Counted from the first letter of the stretch, positions 1 through 9,174 are shown. The stretch is DNA of 64,000 nt from Polyangia bacterium (GCA_030430565.1 JAUIKS010000023.1:112260-176259); one strand, 5' to 3'. A program made the numbers and translations. Notes: generated by a model not told the origin, from the letters alone.

Positions 1-187
1 TCGCGAAGGTCGCGATGTTCTCGGCGGGCGCCCTCGGCTGCGACTGCGCAGGCTGCTTCGCTGGCTGTTTCGCGGGCTGTTTCGCTGGCTCCGCCGGCTC
101 CTGCGCTGGCGGGGACGGCTCCAGCTCCGTCGACTCCGGCGTCTCCGCCTCGGCCGCGCGCTCGGGCCCCGGATCGGGCAGCTCCAT
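1..187 (-). CDS. Partial protein with Pro/Ala-rich N-terminus
   Basis: Only the first 62 residues are in the window; the gene continues past the left edge. The visible part is acidic and low in complexity, rich in Pro, Ala and Glu, with three consecutive KQPA units at about residues 36-47. This looks like an extended linker and no domain can be named. I chose the ATG at 187 because an extended -10-like element (TGG-TATCCT, 196-204) lies eight bases before it, so the transcript would be leaderless. An upstream in-frame GTG at 205 is possible but would fall before the predicted transcription start. The next gene on the same strand ends at 344. Confidence 0.7.
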   Translation of the reverse strand, partial: MELPDPGPERAAEAETPESTELEPSPPAQEPAEPAKQPAKQPAKQPAQSQPRAPAENIATFA

Positions 188-195
188 CGGGCGCG

Positions 196-204
196 AGGAT
201 ACCA
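196..204 (-). promoter_or_regulatory. Extended -10 promoter element, leaderless type
   Basis: Reading the minus strand, TGG-TATCCT is followed by eight bases and then the ATG at 187. No good -35 hexamer is visible. The same arrangement recurs before many genes in this window. Confidence 0.5.
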
Positions 205-343
205 CCGCCGCCGCCGCTGAGACCGCGCGCGGGATCGCGCTGACGTCGTCTTGTGAACCTGGTCGTTCAGACTGATCGCGTGGGTCCACGACTGGATGGA
301 CTCCACGCGTCGCCACCGCTCCAGCGAGCGGGTGAGCGCGGGT

Positions 344-1531
344 CTAAAACCGCCCGCTGACGCCGAAGCTGAAGCCGTGGGTGCGCGCGCCTTGCTGCAT
401 CGGCGCGACGCCGAAGCCGAGCTGCTGCACGCCCGCGCGCGACGCCCGATCCGGCGGCTCAGAGTCCCGCGCTCGCACCGCCTTTAACTCCTTGCGCGCG
501 CGCAGGGCGTTGACCGAGAACAGCACCGTCGAGAGCAAGCCCGCGGCCGCCGGCCAGACCGTGTGCCCGGGGTAATCGAGGGCCTCGACCTTGCCGACAT
601 CCGCGACGAGCCACATCCCGAGGCCCGCGACGGACACGGCGTACAGACCCCAGCCGGTCCAGCGAGCCCAGCCGATGCCGGAGACCCGCAGGTCCCAGGC
701 CGCGCTGCGACCCGCCGCCCAGACCATCGGCGGCGGGGCCAGGATCAGCAAGAGCCCCGGCACGAACTGATACGGCGCCATGTCGACGGCCTCGTAGGTC
801 GCCGCGAACGCGGTCCCGAGGGTCGCGAGCGCGAGCCCGGCGCCGACGCCGGCGCGCGCCCACTCTTTCTTGGGGATGATGCTCTTCTCGTCGCACTCCC
901 ACGAGTTCTCGTGGAGCGCTGAGATCGCGGAGCGCTTGACGTGCTTTCGCCCGCCCTTGATGTCCTCGTAGAACACCTCGTCGGTCGTGACCTCGACGAC
1001 GTAGACGCAGACGCGCTGACCGGAGTTGAGCTGCATGAGCACGGTCGAGGGGACGAGCTCACGCCACAGCTGATCGTTGATCGGCGCGTGGTGGTAGCGC
1101 GGCCGCGTGCCGCGGTCCGGGCCGCGGCTGCTCTTCGCGCCAGGCTCCGCCTTGACCACGACCGCCGGTGTCGCCGGCGCGCGCGCCGGGCGAGGACCCA
1201 CCGGCTGCGTCGTCGGCTGCGGCTGCGGCTGCGGCTGCGTCGCCGCGGGCTGCGTTTGAGTCGCTGGCTGCTGCGCCGTCGGCTGCGCCGTCGGCTGCTG
1301 CGCCGTCGGTTGCTGCGCCGTCGGTTGCGGTTGCGGCTGCGACGAGGGGCGCTGCGCGGTCGGTTGCGCCGCGCTTGGTTGCGGCGCCGGTTGAGCCGCC
1401 GGCTGCTCAGAGGGCTGGGCGAGAACGACGGGCGACTGCGCGAGGACGACGGCGCCCGTGAGCCCCGCGACGAGCCGAGAAAGCGCTCGTCGGCCCCGGC
1501 GCTGCTCATCAGAAGAACGGTGTGCGCTCAC
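344..1531 (-). CDS. Secreted/membrane protein with Gln-Pro-rich linker and C-terminal GRF tail
   Basis: The protein has 395 residues. It starts with an Arg-rich N-region and a hydrophobic signal ending near VVLAQ. A long Pro/Gln/Ala/Thr repeat linker follows (about residues 39-115). A small domain of about 75 residues (LMQLNSGQRVCVYVVEV onward) precedes about four hydrophobic helices. The protein ends in GFSFGVSGRF. Similar endings occur on the proteins at 19457 and 25699, which suggests a paralogous family. I do not recognise a function. The GTG start at 1531 is seven bases downstream of a TAGACT element, consistent with a leaderless transcript. The gene is on the same strand as murF but separated from it by 135 bases. 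Confidence 0.85.
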   Translation of the reverse strand: MSAHRSSDEQRRGRRALSRLVAGLTGAVVLAQSPVVLAQPSEQPAAQPAPQPSAAQPTAQRPSSQPQPQPTAQQPTAQQPTAQPTAQQPATQTQPAATQPQPQPQPTTQPVGPRPARAPATPAVVVKAEPGAKSSRGPDRGTRPRYHHAPINDQLWRELVPSTVLMQLNSGQRVCVYVVEVTTDEVFYEDIKGGRKHVKRSAISALHENSWECDEKSIIPKKEWARAGVGAGLALATLGTAFAATYEAVDMAPYQFVPGLLLILAPPPMVWAAGRSAAWDLRVSGIGWARWTGWGLYAVSVAGLGMWLVADVGKVEALDYPGHTVWPAAAGLLSTVLFSVNALRARKELKAVRARDSEPPDRASRAGVQQLGFGVAPMQQGARTHGFSFGVSGRF

Positions 1532-1538
1532 GGCCGCG

Positions 1539-1544
1539 AGTCTA
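1539..1544 (-). promoter_or_regulatory. -10-like element TAGACT
   Basis: The minus strand reads TG-TAGACT, then seven bases, then the GTG start at 1531. No clear -35 is seen. The spacing predicts transcription starting at or next to the start codon. Confidence 0.45.
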
Positions 1545-1634
1545 CACGCTTCGCGGGTCGATACCGCACCGGTCTTCCGAGTTGCCGCCGGTCTGTGACG
1601 CAGCTCCTGCGGCGACGCGCGACGAGACGTGCAC

Positions 1635-1679
1635 GAGAGGAGCTATGAGAGGAGCTATGAGAGGAGCTATGAGAGGAGC
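1635..1679. repeat. 12-bp tandem repeat at the 3' end of murF
   Basis: Unit GAGAGGAGCTAT (plus strand) is repeated 3.75 times. On the murF strand the unit reads ATAGCTCCTCTC. Because 12 is a multiple of three, each unit carries TAG in the same frame, and murF terminates at the TAG in the third copy (1667-1669). Two further in-frame TAG codons follow. The array probably arose by slippage. Confidence 0.9.
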
Positions 1680-3085
1680 GCCGCGACGACCCGCTCGAGC
1701 GCTATCCCGCGGCTGCCTTTGACGAGCACGACCCCGCGCCCCTGGCTCGCGCGCGGCTCCAGGAGGCCGCACACCCGCAGCGCGGCGGCGCGGCAGCCCT
1801 CGGCGTCGAGCTGGTCGCCGAGATGCTCGGCGGCGCCGCCCGCTGAGCGCGCCCCCGCGACCGTGGCCCGCGAACGCGGACCGACCCCCAGGACCGTGAG
1901 CCCGAGCCGCGCGGCCCGCTCGCCGAGCTCACGATGGAAGCGCTCCTCGTCGGGCCCGAGCTCCAGCATGTCCCCAAGCACAGCGATCCGCGCCCCTGCG
2001 GGCTCGACCGCCGCCGCGCTCGCGAGCGCGACCTCCATCGAGCCGGGGTTGGCGTTGTAGCAGTCCGCGATGATCAAGTGCCCGCGCGCGAGCTCGTGGA
2101 CGCGACCGCGATCGCCGACTGGCTCAAAGTCCGCGAGCGCGCGCAGCATCGGCGTCAGCGGCAGACCGTGCTCGAGGCCGACGGCGAGCGCCGCCGCGGC
2201 GTTGCGCAGGTTGTGGGCGCCGAACAATTGCAGCTCGAGCTCGACGTCCGCGTCGAGCCCGTCGACCCGCAGGGCTCCCCGGGTCGTGCGGCCGAGCTGC
2301 GTCGAGGTGACCTCGACCTTGGCGGGCTTGGTCCAATCTTCGCTGCTCCTCGCAAAGTGAACCACGCGCACGTCACCGCCCGCGACGTGCGGATGAAGCA
2401 GCGGCTCGTCGCCAGGGATAAACACCGCGCCGCCGGGCGCGACGTGGGCGACGACCTCGGCCTCGGCGGCCGCGATCGCCTCGATCGAGCCCATGAACTC
2501 GAGATGCTCGACGGCCACGCTGGTGATGACCGCGGCGGTCGGGCGCACGACGCTCGCGAGCGTGTCGACCTCGCCCGGCGCGTTCATGCCGATCTCGATG
2601 ACCATGGCGTCGGGCTCCTCGGGCCCGTTGACCAGGGTCATCGGCACGCCGATGTTGTTGTTGAAGTTGCCCCGCGTGCACAGGACCCGCGAGAACCCGC
2701 CCGTGCAGGCCAGGGCCGCGGCGACCATGCCGCGGGTGGTGGTCTTGCCGTTGCTGCCGGTGATCGCGATCACCGGCCCGGTGCATTGCTCGCGCGCGTC
2801 GCTCGCCAGCGCGGTGAAGGCCGCGAGCGTATCCGCGACCTCGACGACGCCACACTCGTCGCCTGCGGGCAGCGGGCGCCCCGGGGTCTGCAGGACCGCG
2901 GCCGCGCCGGCGCGGATGGCCGTGGGGATGTAGTCGTGGCCGTCCCGCGCCCCGATGATGGGCACGAACAGCCCCCCCGGCCGCGGCGTGCGGGAGTCAA
3001 AGAAGGCGCCCTCGATCGGGCGGCTCGTGGCCCGCAGGACGCGGCCCCCGGTGATCGCGGCCAGCCTCTCGACGCTCCAGCGCAC
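1667..3085 (-). CDS. murF: UDP-N-acetylmuramoyl-tripeptide--D-alanyl-D-alanine ligase
   Basis: This cytoplasmic ATP-dependent ligase adds D-Ala-D-Ala to UDP-MurNAc-tripeptide, completing the pentapeptide precursor that MraY uses. The Mur-ligase N-terminal domain is followed by the ATP loop GSNGKTTT at residues 110-117. Further Mur-ligase motifs include the NNNIGVPMTL segment, HLEFMGS, the HNLRNAAAALAVG segment and the C-terminal DCYNANPGSM. At 472 residues it has normal family length. The start is GTG at 3085. The gene points away from mraY and murD, unlike the usual co-oriented division/cell-wall cluster, with an HNH gene in between. No murE lies in the window. Confidence 0.96.
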   Translation of the reverse strand: MRWSVERLAAITGGRVLRATSRPIEGAFFDSRTPRPGGLFVPIIGARDGHDYIPTAIRAGAAAVLQTPGRPLPAGDECGVVEVADTLAAFTALASDAREQCTGPVIAITGSNGKTTTRGMVAAALACTGGFSRVLCTRGNFNNNIGVPMTLVNGPEEPDAMVIEIGMNAPGEVDTLASVVRPTAAVITSVAVEHLEFMGSIEAIAAAEAEVVAHVAPGGAVFIPGDEPLLHPHVAGGDVRVVHFARSSEDWTKPAKVEVTSTQLGRTTRGALRVDGLDADVELELQLFGAHNLRNAAAALAVGLEHGLPLTPMLRALADFEPVGDRGRVHELARGHLIIADCYNANPGSMEVALASAAAVEPAGARIAVLGDMLELGPDEERFHRELGERAARLGLTVLGVGPRSRATVAGARSAGGAAEHLGDQLDAEGCRAAALRVCGLLEPRASQGRGVVLVKGSRGIALERVVAALLS

Positions 3086-3264
3086 CGAGTCGATGTATCA
3101 AAGCCGGCTGCGGAGGTGAAATTTGCGACGCGCGCTCGCCCTCCCACCTCCCGATACATGACCCAAGAACCATCTATATAGATTGTTCAAAAGCCCTCCG
3201 CAGCGGCGGCGCGCGACCACGAGCGCGACACCGCGCCGTCACGTGCGAGCCGCGGATTGCGTGG

Positions 3265-3270
3265 TAGCCT
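3265..3270 (+). promoter_or_regulatory. -10-like element TAGCCT before HNH gene
   Basis: TAGCCT lies nine bases before the GTG at 3280, fitting the leaderless pattern. The same intergenic region has an AT-rich 10-bp palindrome, TCTATATAGA (3173-3182), that could belong to either divergent promoter. Both assignments are tentative. Confidence 0.3.
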
Positions 3271-3279
3271 TCCGCCACA

Positions 3280-3795
3280 GTGGGCTTGGACCAAAAAACG
3301 CTGGTGCTGACCCAGGGCTACCAGCCCCACACGATCACGCCGTGGCAGCGCGCGCTGTGCATGAGCCTGCTCGAGAAGGTCGAGGTCCTGGAGAACTACG
3401 CGCGCTGCGTCCACACCGTCTCGACGGCCTTCCCGGTCCCGGCGGTCGTCCGCCTGCTCAAGCACTATCGCCCGCGCCCGCACGGCGTGCGGTTCTCGCG
3501 CCAAAACGTCTACCTCCGCGATGACCACGAGTGCCAGTACTGCGGCAAGCAGTGCTCGCATTCAGAGCTGACGCTCGACCACGTGGTCCCGCGCGTGGCC
3601 GGCGGGACCACCCAGTGGAACAACGTCGTCGCCTGCTGCAAAGACTGCAACCGGCGCAAGGGCGGCCGCACGCCCGAGCAGGCCGGCCTGCCCCTGCGCA
3701 AGCGGCCCGCCCGCCCGCACTGGAACCCGATGTCCTTCGCTTACCGGCTGCCCCAGCGCGTGCCTGACGCGTGGCGCGGCTGGATTTTCGAGTAG
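3280..3795 (+). CDS. HNH endonuclease family protein
   Basis: A 171-residue protein with a typical HNH core in its second half. A CQYC pair is followed by LDHVVPR (the first catalytic His region), a conserved WNNVVACC segment, and CKDCNRRKGG. Two Cys pairs should hold the structural zinc. The N-terminal half (about residues 1-75) is helical and lacks a known DNA-binding motif. The family is widespread as single genes in environmental bacteria and its biological substrate is unknown to me. The GTG start at 3280 is supported by TAGCCT nine bases upstream. It sits between divergent murF and mraY, which gives no functional clue. Confidence 0.9.
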   Translation: MGLDQKTLVLTQGYQPHTITPWQRALCMSLLEKVEVLENYARCVHTVSTAFPVPAVVRLLKHYRPRPHGVRFSRQNVYLRDDHECQYCGKQCSHSELTLDHVVPRVAGGTTQWNNVVACCKDCNRRKGGRTPEQAGLPLRKRPARPHWNPMSFAYRLPQRVPDAWRGWIFE

Positions 3796-3888
3796 GCGCG
3801 GCGCGTATCCGGGTGCAGCCAGCGCCGCGATAGACAATTTTGCGTCGCGGGCCGCTTGTGTGTCACTTGTAGTCGACGAGGCCGGGGA

Positions 3889-5085
3889 TTGCTTTATCAA
3901 CTGCTCTTCTCTCTCCACGATCAGGTCTCCTGGCTGTCGTGGCTCAATGTCCTCCGCTACACGTCGACGCGCATCATCGCCTCGACGATGACGGCGCTGC
4001 TGCTCTCGCTGATCCTGTACCCGTGGTTCATCCGCACGCTGCAGCGGATCCAGCTCGGTCAGGTCGTCCGCGATGACGGGCCCGAGTCGCATTTTTCAAA
4101 GCGCGGCACGCCGACCATGGGCGGCAGCCTGATCCTGTTCTGCCTGATCATCCCGACCGTCGCCTGGTCGGACATGAACAACCCCTTCGTGGTGCTCGCC
4201 ACGCTCGTGACCGCCGGCACCGGCGTGATCGGCTTCATCGACGACGCGATGAAGGTCAAGCGCAAGAGCTCCGGCGGGATGCCGGGCAAGGTCAAGTTTT
4301 TGCTGCAGATCCTGATCTCGGCGCTGACCTGCTGGTTCTTGTTCGACTTCCAGCTCGCGGACGTGTTCGACAGCTGCTCGTGGTGGATGACGCAGAAGTG
4401 CAGCGTAGCGCCGGCCGCCGACGTCTCGGGCGTGATCCCGGCGAACATCCGCTACCGGCTCGCGTTCCCGCTGATCTCGTTCTACGAGCGCGCGCCGTAC
4501 CTGCCCATGGCGATCTACTTCGGCTTCGCCGTGTTCGTGATCGTCGCGTTCTCCAACGCGGTCAACCTGACCGACGGCCTCGACGGCCTGGCGATCGGCC
4601 CGGTGATCTTCACCTCGGGCACCTTCCTGCTGCTCACCTACCTCGCGGGCACGCTGATCGCCGGCTTCGACATCGCGCGCTACCTCAACATCGCGCACAT
4701 CCCCGGGGTCGGGGAGCTCTCGATCTACTGCGGCGCGCTGGTCGGCGCCGGGGTCGGCTTCCTCTGGTACAACACCTTCCCGGCCAGCGTGTTCATGGGC
4801 GACGTCGGCTCGCTCCCGCTGGGCGCCGGCCTCGGCTTCCTCGCGGTCGCGTCGAAGAACGAGTTCACGCTCGTCATCGTCGGCGGGATCTTCGTGCTCG
4901 AGACCGTCAGCGTGGTGGTCCAGGTCGTCAGCTTCAAGCTGACCGGCAAGCGCGTGTTCCGGATGGCGCCGATTCACCACCACTTCGAACTCAAGGGCTG
5001 GAGCGAGCCCAAGGTCGTGGTCCGCTTCTGGATCATCAGCTTCGTGCTCGCGCTGATCGGCCTTGCCACCCTCAAGCTGCGGTGA
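3889..5085 (+). CDS. mraY: Phospho-N-acetylmuramoyl-pentapeptide-transferase
   Basis: This membrane enzyme transfers phospho-MurNAc-pentapeptide from UDP to undecaprenyl phosphate, forming lipid I. Family motifs are present: RDDGPESHFSKRGTPTMGG, the Mg-binding DDAMK, NAVNLTDGLDGLAIG, and HHHFELKGW near the C-terminus. There are about ten hydrophobic helices. An extra loop of roughly 35 residues (DSCSWWMTQKCS region, about 145-180) makes the protein longer than the usual ~360. I chose TTG at 3889 because the translation from there (MLYQLLFSLHDQ) matches the family N-terminus. Another TTG at 3856 would add 11 untypical residues. The stop is three bases before murD, so the two are probably cotranscribed. 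Confidence 0.96.
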   Translation: MLYQLLFSLHDQVSWLSWLNVLRYTSTRIIASTMTALLLSLILYPWFIRTLQRIQLGQVVRDDGPESHFSKRGTPTMGGSLILFCLIIPTVAWSDMNNPFVVLATLVTAGTGVIGFIDDAMKVKRKSSGGMPGKVKFLLQILISALTCWFLFDFQLADVFDSCSWWMTQKCSVAPAADVSGVIPANIRYRLAFPLISFYERAPYLPMAIYFGFAVFVIVAFSNAVNLTDGLDGLAIGPVIFTSGTFLLLTYLAGTLIAGFDIARYLNIAHIPGVGELSIYCGALVGAGVGFLWYNTFPASVFMGDVGSLPLGAGLGFLAVASKNEFTLVIVGGIFVLETVSVVVQVVSFKLTGKRVFRMAPIHHHFELKGWSEPKVVVRFWIISFVLALIGLATLKLR

Positions 5086-5088
5086 CAC

Positions 5089-6549
5089 GTGGAGCACAAC
5101 GCGGCCCCTGATACGCCCCTCCTGCCGCCTTGGCGGCGCGCGCTCGTCATCGGCCTCGGGCGCAGCGGCGTCGCGGCGGCGCGGCTGCTCGCGGCCGCCG
5201 GGGTCCACGTCCGCGCCTACGACCAACGGCCGCACACCGCCGCCGCGCCGCACCCCGGCGTGGCCACGCTGCCCGCGGGCTGCGAGCTGTTTCTGGGCGA
5301 GGATGAGGTGCCCCGCGCGGCCCTCGAGGGCGTCGACGCGCTGATCCTCAGCCCCGGGGTGCCGCCAACGCCGATCCTCGCGCGACAGCGCGCGCTCGCG
5401 CCGAAGGCCGCGATCCTCGGGGAGCTGAGCCTGGCGCTGCGCGCCGTCCAATCGCGCTGGCGCGGGATCAAGACCGCGTTGATCACCGGGACCAACGGCA
5501 AGAGCACGGTCACCGCCATGACCGGCGCGCTGCTGACCGCCGCCGGCGGCCGACCGTTCACCGGCGGCAACCTCGGGACCCCGCTGTCCGAGGCGGTGCT
5601 CGCCGCGCTCGACGGATCCGCGCCCCCGGACGCGCTCGTGCTGGAGTGCTCGAGCTACCAGCTCGAGACGATCTCGGGGGCGTTCCCGGTCGATGTCGCC
5701 ATGGTCCTCAACGTCACGCCGGACCATCTGAGCCGCTACGACTCGATGCAGCACTACGCCGAGACCAAGGCGCGCGTGTTCTTGGGGCTCAAGCCGGCCG
5801 GGCTCGCGCTGCTCGAGTCCCGCGACGACTGGACCGCGCACCTCCGCGCCTGGGTCCCCGAGGGCGCGCGGCTCGTGCTCGTCGATCCGGCCCCGGGGAC
5901 CGAGACCGCGAGCGCCGGGGCGCACGCGCGAATCCTCGGTGAGGAGGGGCCCGGCCACGGGCTCCAGCTCCCCGGCGGCGAGCAGTACCCGCGCGCGGCG
6001 CTGCGGCTCGCCGGGCGCCACAACAGCAAAAACGCGCTCTTCGCACTGGCCGCGGCCCGCCATCTCGGCGCCTCGCCAGAGGCCTGCCTCCAAGGGCTGC
6101 GCGACTTCGCGGGCCTCCCGCACCGCATGGAGCCAATCGGCACGCGCGACGGGGTGGTGTTCTTTAATGACTCCAAGGCGACCAACATGGCGAGCGTGAT
6201 CGCCAGCCTCGACGGCTTCGACCGCCCGTTCGTCCTGATCGCCGGCGGACGGCCCAAGGGCGATGATCTCACCCCGCTGCGCGGGCTGCTCGCCGCGCAG
6301 GGTCGCGGCCTCGTGGCGATCGGCGAGGCGGCCTCGGCCGTGCTCGCGGCCACGGGCGACGTGGTGCCCACGGCCCGCGCGGAGACCATGGCCCAGGCGG
6401 TCGAGCGCGCGCGCGAGCTGGCCCGCCCCGGGGACGCGGTGATCCTGTCCCCGGCCTGCGCCAGCTTTGACTGGTACCCGAGCTACGCGCACCGCGGACG
6501 GGACTTCTGCGACATCGTCCGCGCGCTCGAGCGCTCGCCCGGCGCCTGA
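5089..6549 (+). CDS. murD: UDP-N-acetylmuramoylalanine--D-glutamate ligase
   Basis: This cytoplasmic Mur ligase adds D-glutamate to UDP-MurNAc-L-Ala. The N-terminal Rossmann-like nucleotide domain has GLGRSGVAA near residues 22-30. The ATP loop GTNGKST is at 134-140, followed by LECSSYQLE, NVTPDHLSRY, HNSKNALFA and the late FFNDSKATN motif. At 486 residues it has normal length. The start is GTG at 5089, only three bases after the mraY stop, implying translational coupling. The next gene is 135 bases away and is not a division gene. Confidence 0.96.
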   Translation: MEHNAAPDTPLLPPWRRALVIGLGRSGVAAARLLAAAGVHVRAYDQRPHTAAAPHPGVATLPAGCELFLGEDEVPRAALEGVDALILSPGVPPTPILARQRALAPKAAILGELSLALRAVQSRWRGIKTALITGTNGKSTVTAMTGALLTAAGGRPFTGGNLGTPLSEAVLAALDGSAPPDALVLECSSYQLETISGAFPVDVAMVLNVTPDHLSRYDSMQHYAETKARVFLGLKPAGLALLESRDDWTAHLRAWVPEGARLVLVDPAPGTETASAGAHARILGEEGPGHGLQLPGGEQYPRAALRLAGRHNSKNALFALAAARHLGASPEACLQGLRDFAGLPHRMEPIGTRDGVVFFNDSKATNMASVIASLDGFDRPFVLIAGGRPKGDDLTPLRGLLAAQGRGLVAIGEAASAVLAATGDVVPTARAETMAQAVERARELARPGDAVILSPACASFDWYPSYAHRGRDFCDIVRALERSPGA

Positions 6550-6684
6550 GCGCCTCGCCGCGGCTGGTTCGTCATCCGCGCTACCGAGACGCCCGCGGAC
6601 TATGTATCTTCCTCGAAGCTCCACAGCGAGGCGGCGCCACGCCGCCGCGCGCTGTCGGCCCACCTCCCCGGATCCTGTCGCGGC

Positions 6685-8202
6685 ATGACCGAAACCACTG
6701 AGTCAGAGTCAGCGTCGGCGTCAGCAACGCCCCGCGCCGCGCCCCCCCGCGCCCTGCTGCGGGCCATCACGCTCCTGAGCCGCCCCAACCAAAGGATGCT
6801 CTTCATCCTCGCCGGCCTCGCCCTGGTCACGCGCCTGCTCTGGGTCCTGTGGATTCACCCGCCGTCGGCCTACGTGTTCAGCGATATGCACGGCTACGTC
6901 GCGCGCGCGCGCGGGCTGTTTGAGCACGGCTTTCAGCCCGGCACCCGCAACCTCGCCTGGCAGGCCTACGGCACCCACTACCTGCTGGCCGGCGTCCTGC
7001 TGATCGTGCGCAACAGCCTGTACGCCGCCGGCGTGGTCTGGGGGCTGATGGGCGCGGCCGTGATCCCCATGGCCTACCTGCTCGCGGCGCGGGTCTGCAC
7101 CCGCCCGTGGATGGCGGCGGTGGTCGGCTTCGCGGCCCTGTGTTGGCACCCCAACCTCGTCACCACCGGCTTCTTCACCTCGGAGACGCCGGCGCTGTGC
7201 TTCGGCGTCTGGGCGACCTGGCGGCTCGCGGTCCTCCTGCAGGACGGGCGCGGCGCGCTCCAGGCCGGCGTCGCCGCCGCCTTCGCCTTCGCGCTGCGGC
7301 CCCAGCTCGCCGTGTTCTTCACCCTGACCGTGCTGCTGTGGGGCGTGACGCGCTGGCGCGGACAGACCTCGGCGAAGCTCGGGCAGGTGCTGGTGGTCGG
7401 CGCCTGCCTGGCCGGGATCTTCGGCTTCAGCTTGTGGCGCTTCCACGCCCACACCGGCGAGTGGGGCGGCATCGCCGAGGCCGCCAACGCCAACCGCACG
7501 GCGGCGCGCTGTCACAACGCCCGCACCCAGGCGTTCCACAACAAGCGCCAGCTCGACCGCAGCCGCGGCGTCAGCGACGGGCGACTCATCGGCATCATCC
7601 CGTTCCAGACGCGGATGCGCAAAGTCCCGCACGAGCACCTCCTCGGCATGCGCCCGGCGCTCGGCACCGAGGCGCGCAAGTTCACGATCGAGATCACGCG
7701 CAAGGACGGCAGCAGCAAGTGGGTGCCGGTGCGCGTCGCCAAGGACGGCTACGGCATCAAGTTCGTCGGCTACATCGGCGACCCCGACATCCACCGCGCG
7801 CTGCAGCAGCTCTGCATCCGCGAGACCGGCACGCTCGAGCAGCTGCGCTACGGCCTCGTCAACCTCACGGGGCTGTGGATCTACAACAGCCAGTGGCCCG
7901 ACTCCTCGCGCAACCGCGAGACCTTCCACCGCTACTCCAAGGCCTTCATCTACGTATTTAACGCGGTGGTGCTCTTCCCGTCGTTGATCGGGATCGGGCT
8001 CGCGCTGCGCCGCCGTCGCCAAAACCCCGCGCTGGTGCTGTGCGCGCTGCAGCTGCTCGGCCTGTTCTTCATCTCGTCGTTCTTCTTCGGCTCGATCCGG
8101 CTGCGCACGCCCTACGACATCTTCGCGATCGTGCTCGCGGTCGAGGCCTACGCGTGGATCATCAGCAGCGCGCGCGCCTATCTGCAGCGCCGCCGCGCGT
8201 GA
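6685..8202 (+). CDS. Polytopic membrane protein, probable GT-C-type glycosyltransferase
   Basis: The protein has 505 residues. A Ser/Thr/Ala-rich cytoplasmic tail of about 40 residues precedes about nine hydrophobic helices. The first periplasmic loop contains YVFSDMHGYVARARGLF, where an acidic residue in this position is typical of dolichol/polyprenyl-phosphate-dependent GT-C enzymes. A large soluble loop of about 120 residues (from HTGEWGGIAEAANANR to the LEQLRYGLVNL region) separates the two helix groups. This suggests a polyprenyl-phosphate-sugar transferase acting at the periplasmic face, but the donor and acceptor are unknown. The ATG at 6685 has no strong Shine-Dalgarno. A TATCTT at 6606-6611 is a possible distant -10. 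Confidence 0.8.
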   Translation: MTETTESESASASATPRAAPPRALLRAITLLSRPNQRMLFILAGLALVTRLLWVLWIHPPSAYVFSDMHGYVARARGLFEHGFQPGTRNLAWQAYGTHYLLAGVLLIVRNSLYAAGVVWGLMGAAVIPMAYLLAARVCTRPWMAAVVGFAALCWHPNLVTTGFFTSETPALCFGVWATWRLAVLLQDGRGALQAGVAAAFAFALRPQLAVFFTLTVLLWGVTRWRGQTSAKLGQVLVVGACLAGIFGFSLWRFHAHTGEWGGIAEAANANRTAARCHNARTQAFHNKRQLDRSRGVSDGRLIGIIPFQTRMRKVPHEHLLGMRPALGTEARKFTIEITRKDGSSKWVPVRVAKDGYGIKFVGYIGDPDIHRALQQLCIRETGTLEQLRYGLVNLTGLWIYNSQWPDSSRNRETFHRYSKAFIYVFNAVVLFPSLIGIGLALRRRRQNPALVLCALQLLGLFFISSFFFGSIRLRTPYDIFAIVLAVEAYAWIISSARAYLQRRRA

Positions 8203-8226
8203 CGGCTTCACTCGAGGAGACCGACC

Positions 8227-9174
8227 GTGCGACCGATCCCCTTCCCCGCTGACTGGACCGCCTTCACCTCGGCGGCCGCGCTCATGCGGCTCAGCGGCGT
8301 GCTCACGAATCACTGGACGGCGCTGCAGCAGCGGCACGCGCAGTGGGAGCTCGAGAAGTACGGTCCCTGCTACTGCGAGCTGCCCGCGCCCGCGCTGATC
8401 GAGCGCGCCCGCGCCTACCTGAGCGCGCAGCTCGAGCGGGTCGAGCCGGAGGAGCTGCACAGGGTCGCGCTCGTCCACGGCAGTCGGCTGCTCAAGGGCC
8501 GCGGCCGCGAGGCGCTCAACCACGCCGTGTCCTCGATGGCCCGCGTCGCGCGGCTCGGCGGCGTTCGGGAGCTCTCCGGGGTCGCCGCGCTCGCGCACAC
8601 GGTCCTGCGTCACTCCGAGGGGCAGATGAGCGTCGACGGACCGCACGGCCGCGTCCACTTCGGTCACGACGAGGTCCAGCTGTACGGCGCGGACGCGCTG
8701 ATCCAGCGCCGGCCGCCGAGCGTGGCCGACACAGCGCGCCGTGTCCGTCGAACCGTCGAGCTGCTCGAGCTCGTCGACGGCTGGACCCACGGGCACAGCT
8801 GCGCGTTCCTGCTGAAGAGCTGCGCGAGCGTCGACCTGCCGCGCCCGCAGCCCCTCCCCGACGGGCTGTGGCCGGCGGTGCGCGCCTACGCCCCGCGGGA
8901 CGTCACGCGCGAGACGATCGAGCGCGACGCGACGCGCTTCCTCGACACGCTGCGCGCGGAGGACGACCGCTGGCTGTTCATCCGCGCCTTCGAAGACGAG
9001 CTCGCCGCGCTGATGGCGGACGACATCGACAACCTCCGCACGCTGCTCCACGTCATGAACAAGCTCGTCAAAGACGGCGGGGTGACGCCCTACCGGCGCG
9101 ACCTCCTCACCCGCGCGATGGCGATCTTCGCGCTCGGCGAGGCGGCCGACCGTCGCCCGCGCGCGCTCGACTGA
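8227..9174 (+). CDS. Hypothetical protein
   Basis: A 315-residue soluble protein of no family I recognise. It is rich in Arg, Leu and Asp and predicted mostly helical. A Leu/Gly-rich central stretch (MARVARLGGVRELSGVAAL) is followed by RRTVELLELVDGWTHGHSCAF. No signal peptide or membrane helix is present. The GTG start has a clear Shine-Dalgarno, GAGGAGA at 8214-8220, six bases upstream. It lies 24 bases after the membrane glycosyltransferase-like gene, so the two probably share a transcript. There is no obvious T-rich terminator after it. Confidence 0.8.
   Translation: MRPIPFPADWTAFTSAAALMRLSGVLTNHWTALQQRHAQWELEKYGPCYCELPAPALIERARAYLSAQLERVEPEELHRVALVHGSRLLKGRGREALNHAVSSMARVARLGGVRELSGVAALAHTVLRHSEGQMSVDGPHGRVHFGHDEVQLYGADALIQRRPPSVADTARRVRRTVELLELVDGWTHGHSCAFLLKSCASVDLPRPQPLPDGLWPAVRAYAPRDVTRETIERDATRFLDTLRAEDDRWLFIRAFEDELAALMADDIDNLRTLLHVMNKLVKDGGVTPYRRDLLTRAMAIFALGEAADRRPRALD

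Noticed and set aside
4096..6663. 855-codon minus-strand ORF opposite mraY and murD
   Set aside because: Sequence is Arg/Gly/Glu/His-rich antisense noise typical of GC-rich DNA; the plus strand encodes clear MraY and MurD.
6721..9051. 776-codon minus-strand ORF
   Set aside because: Antisense of the GT-C-like and hypothetical genes; no start signals and biased composition.
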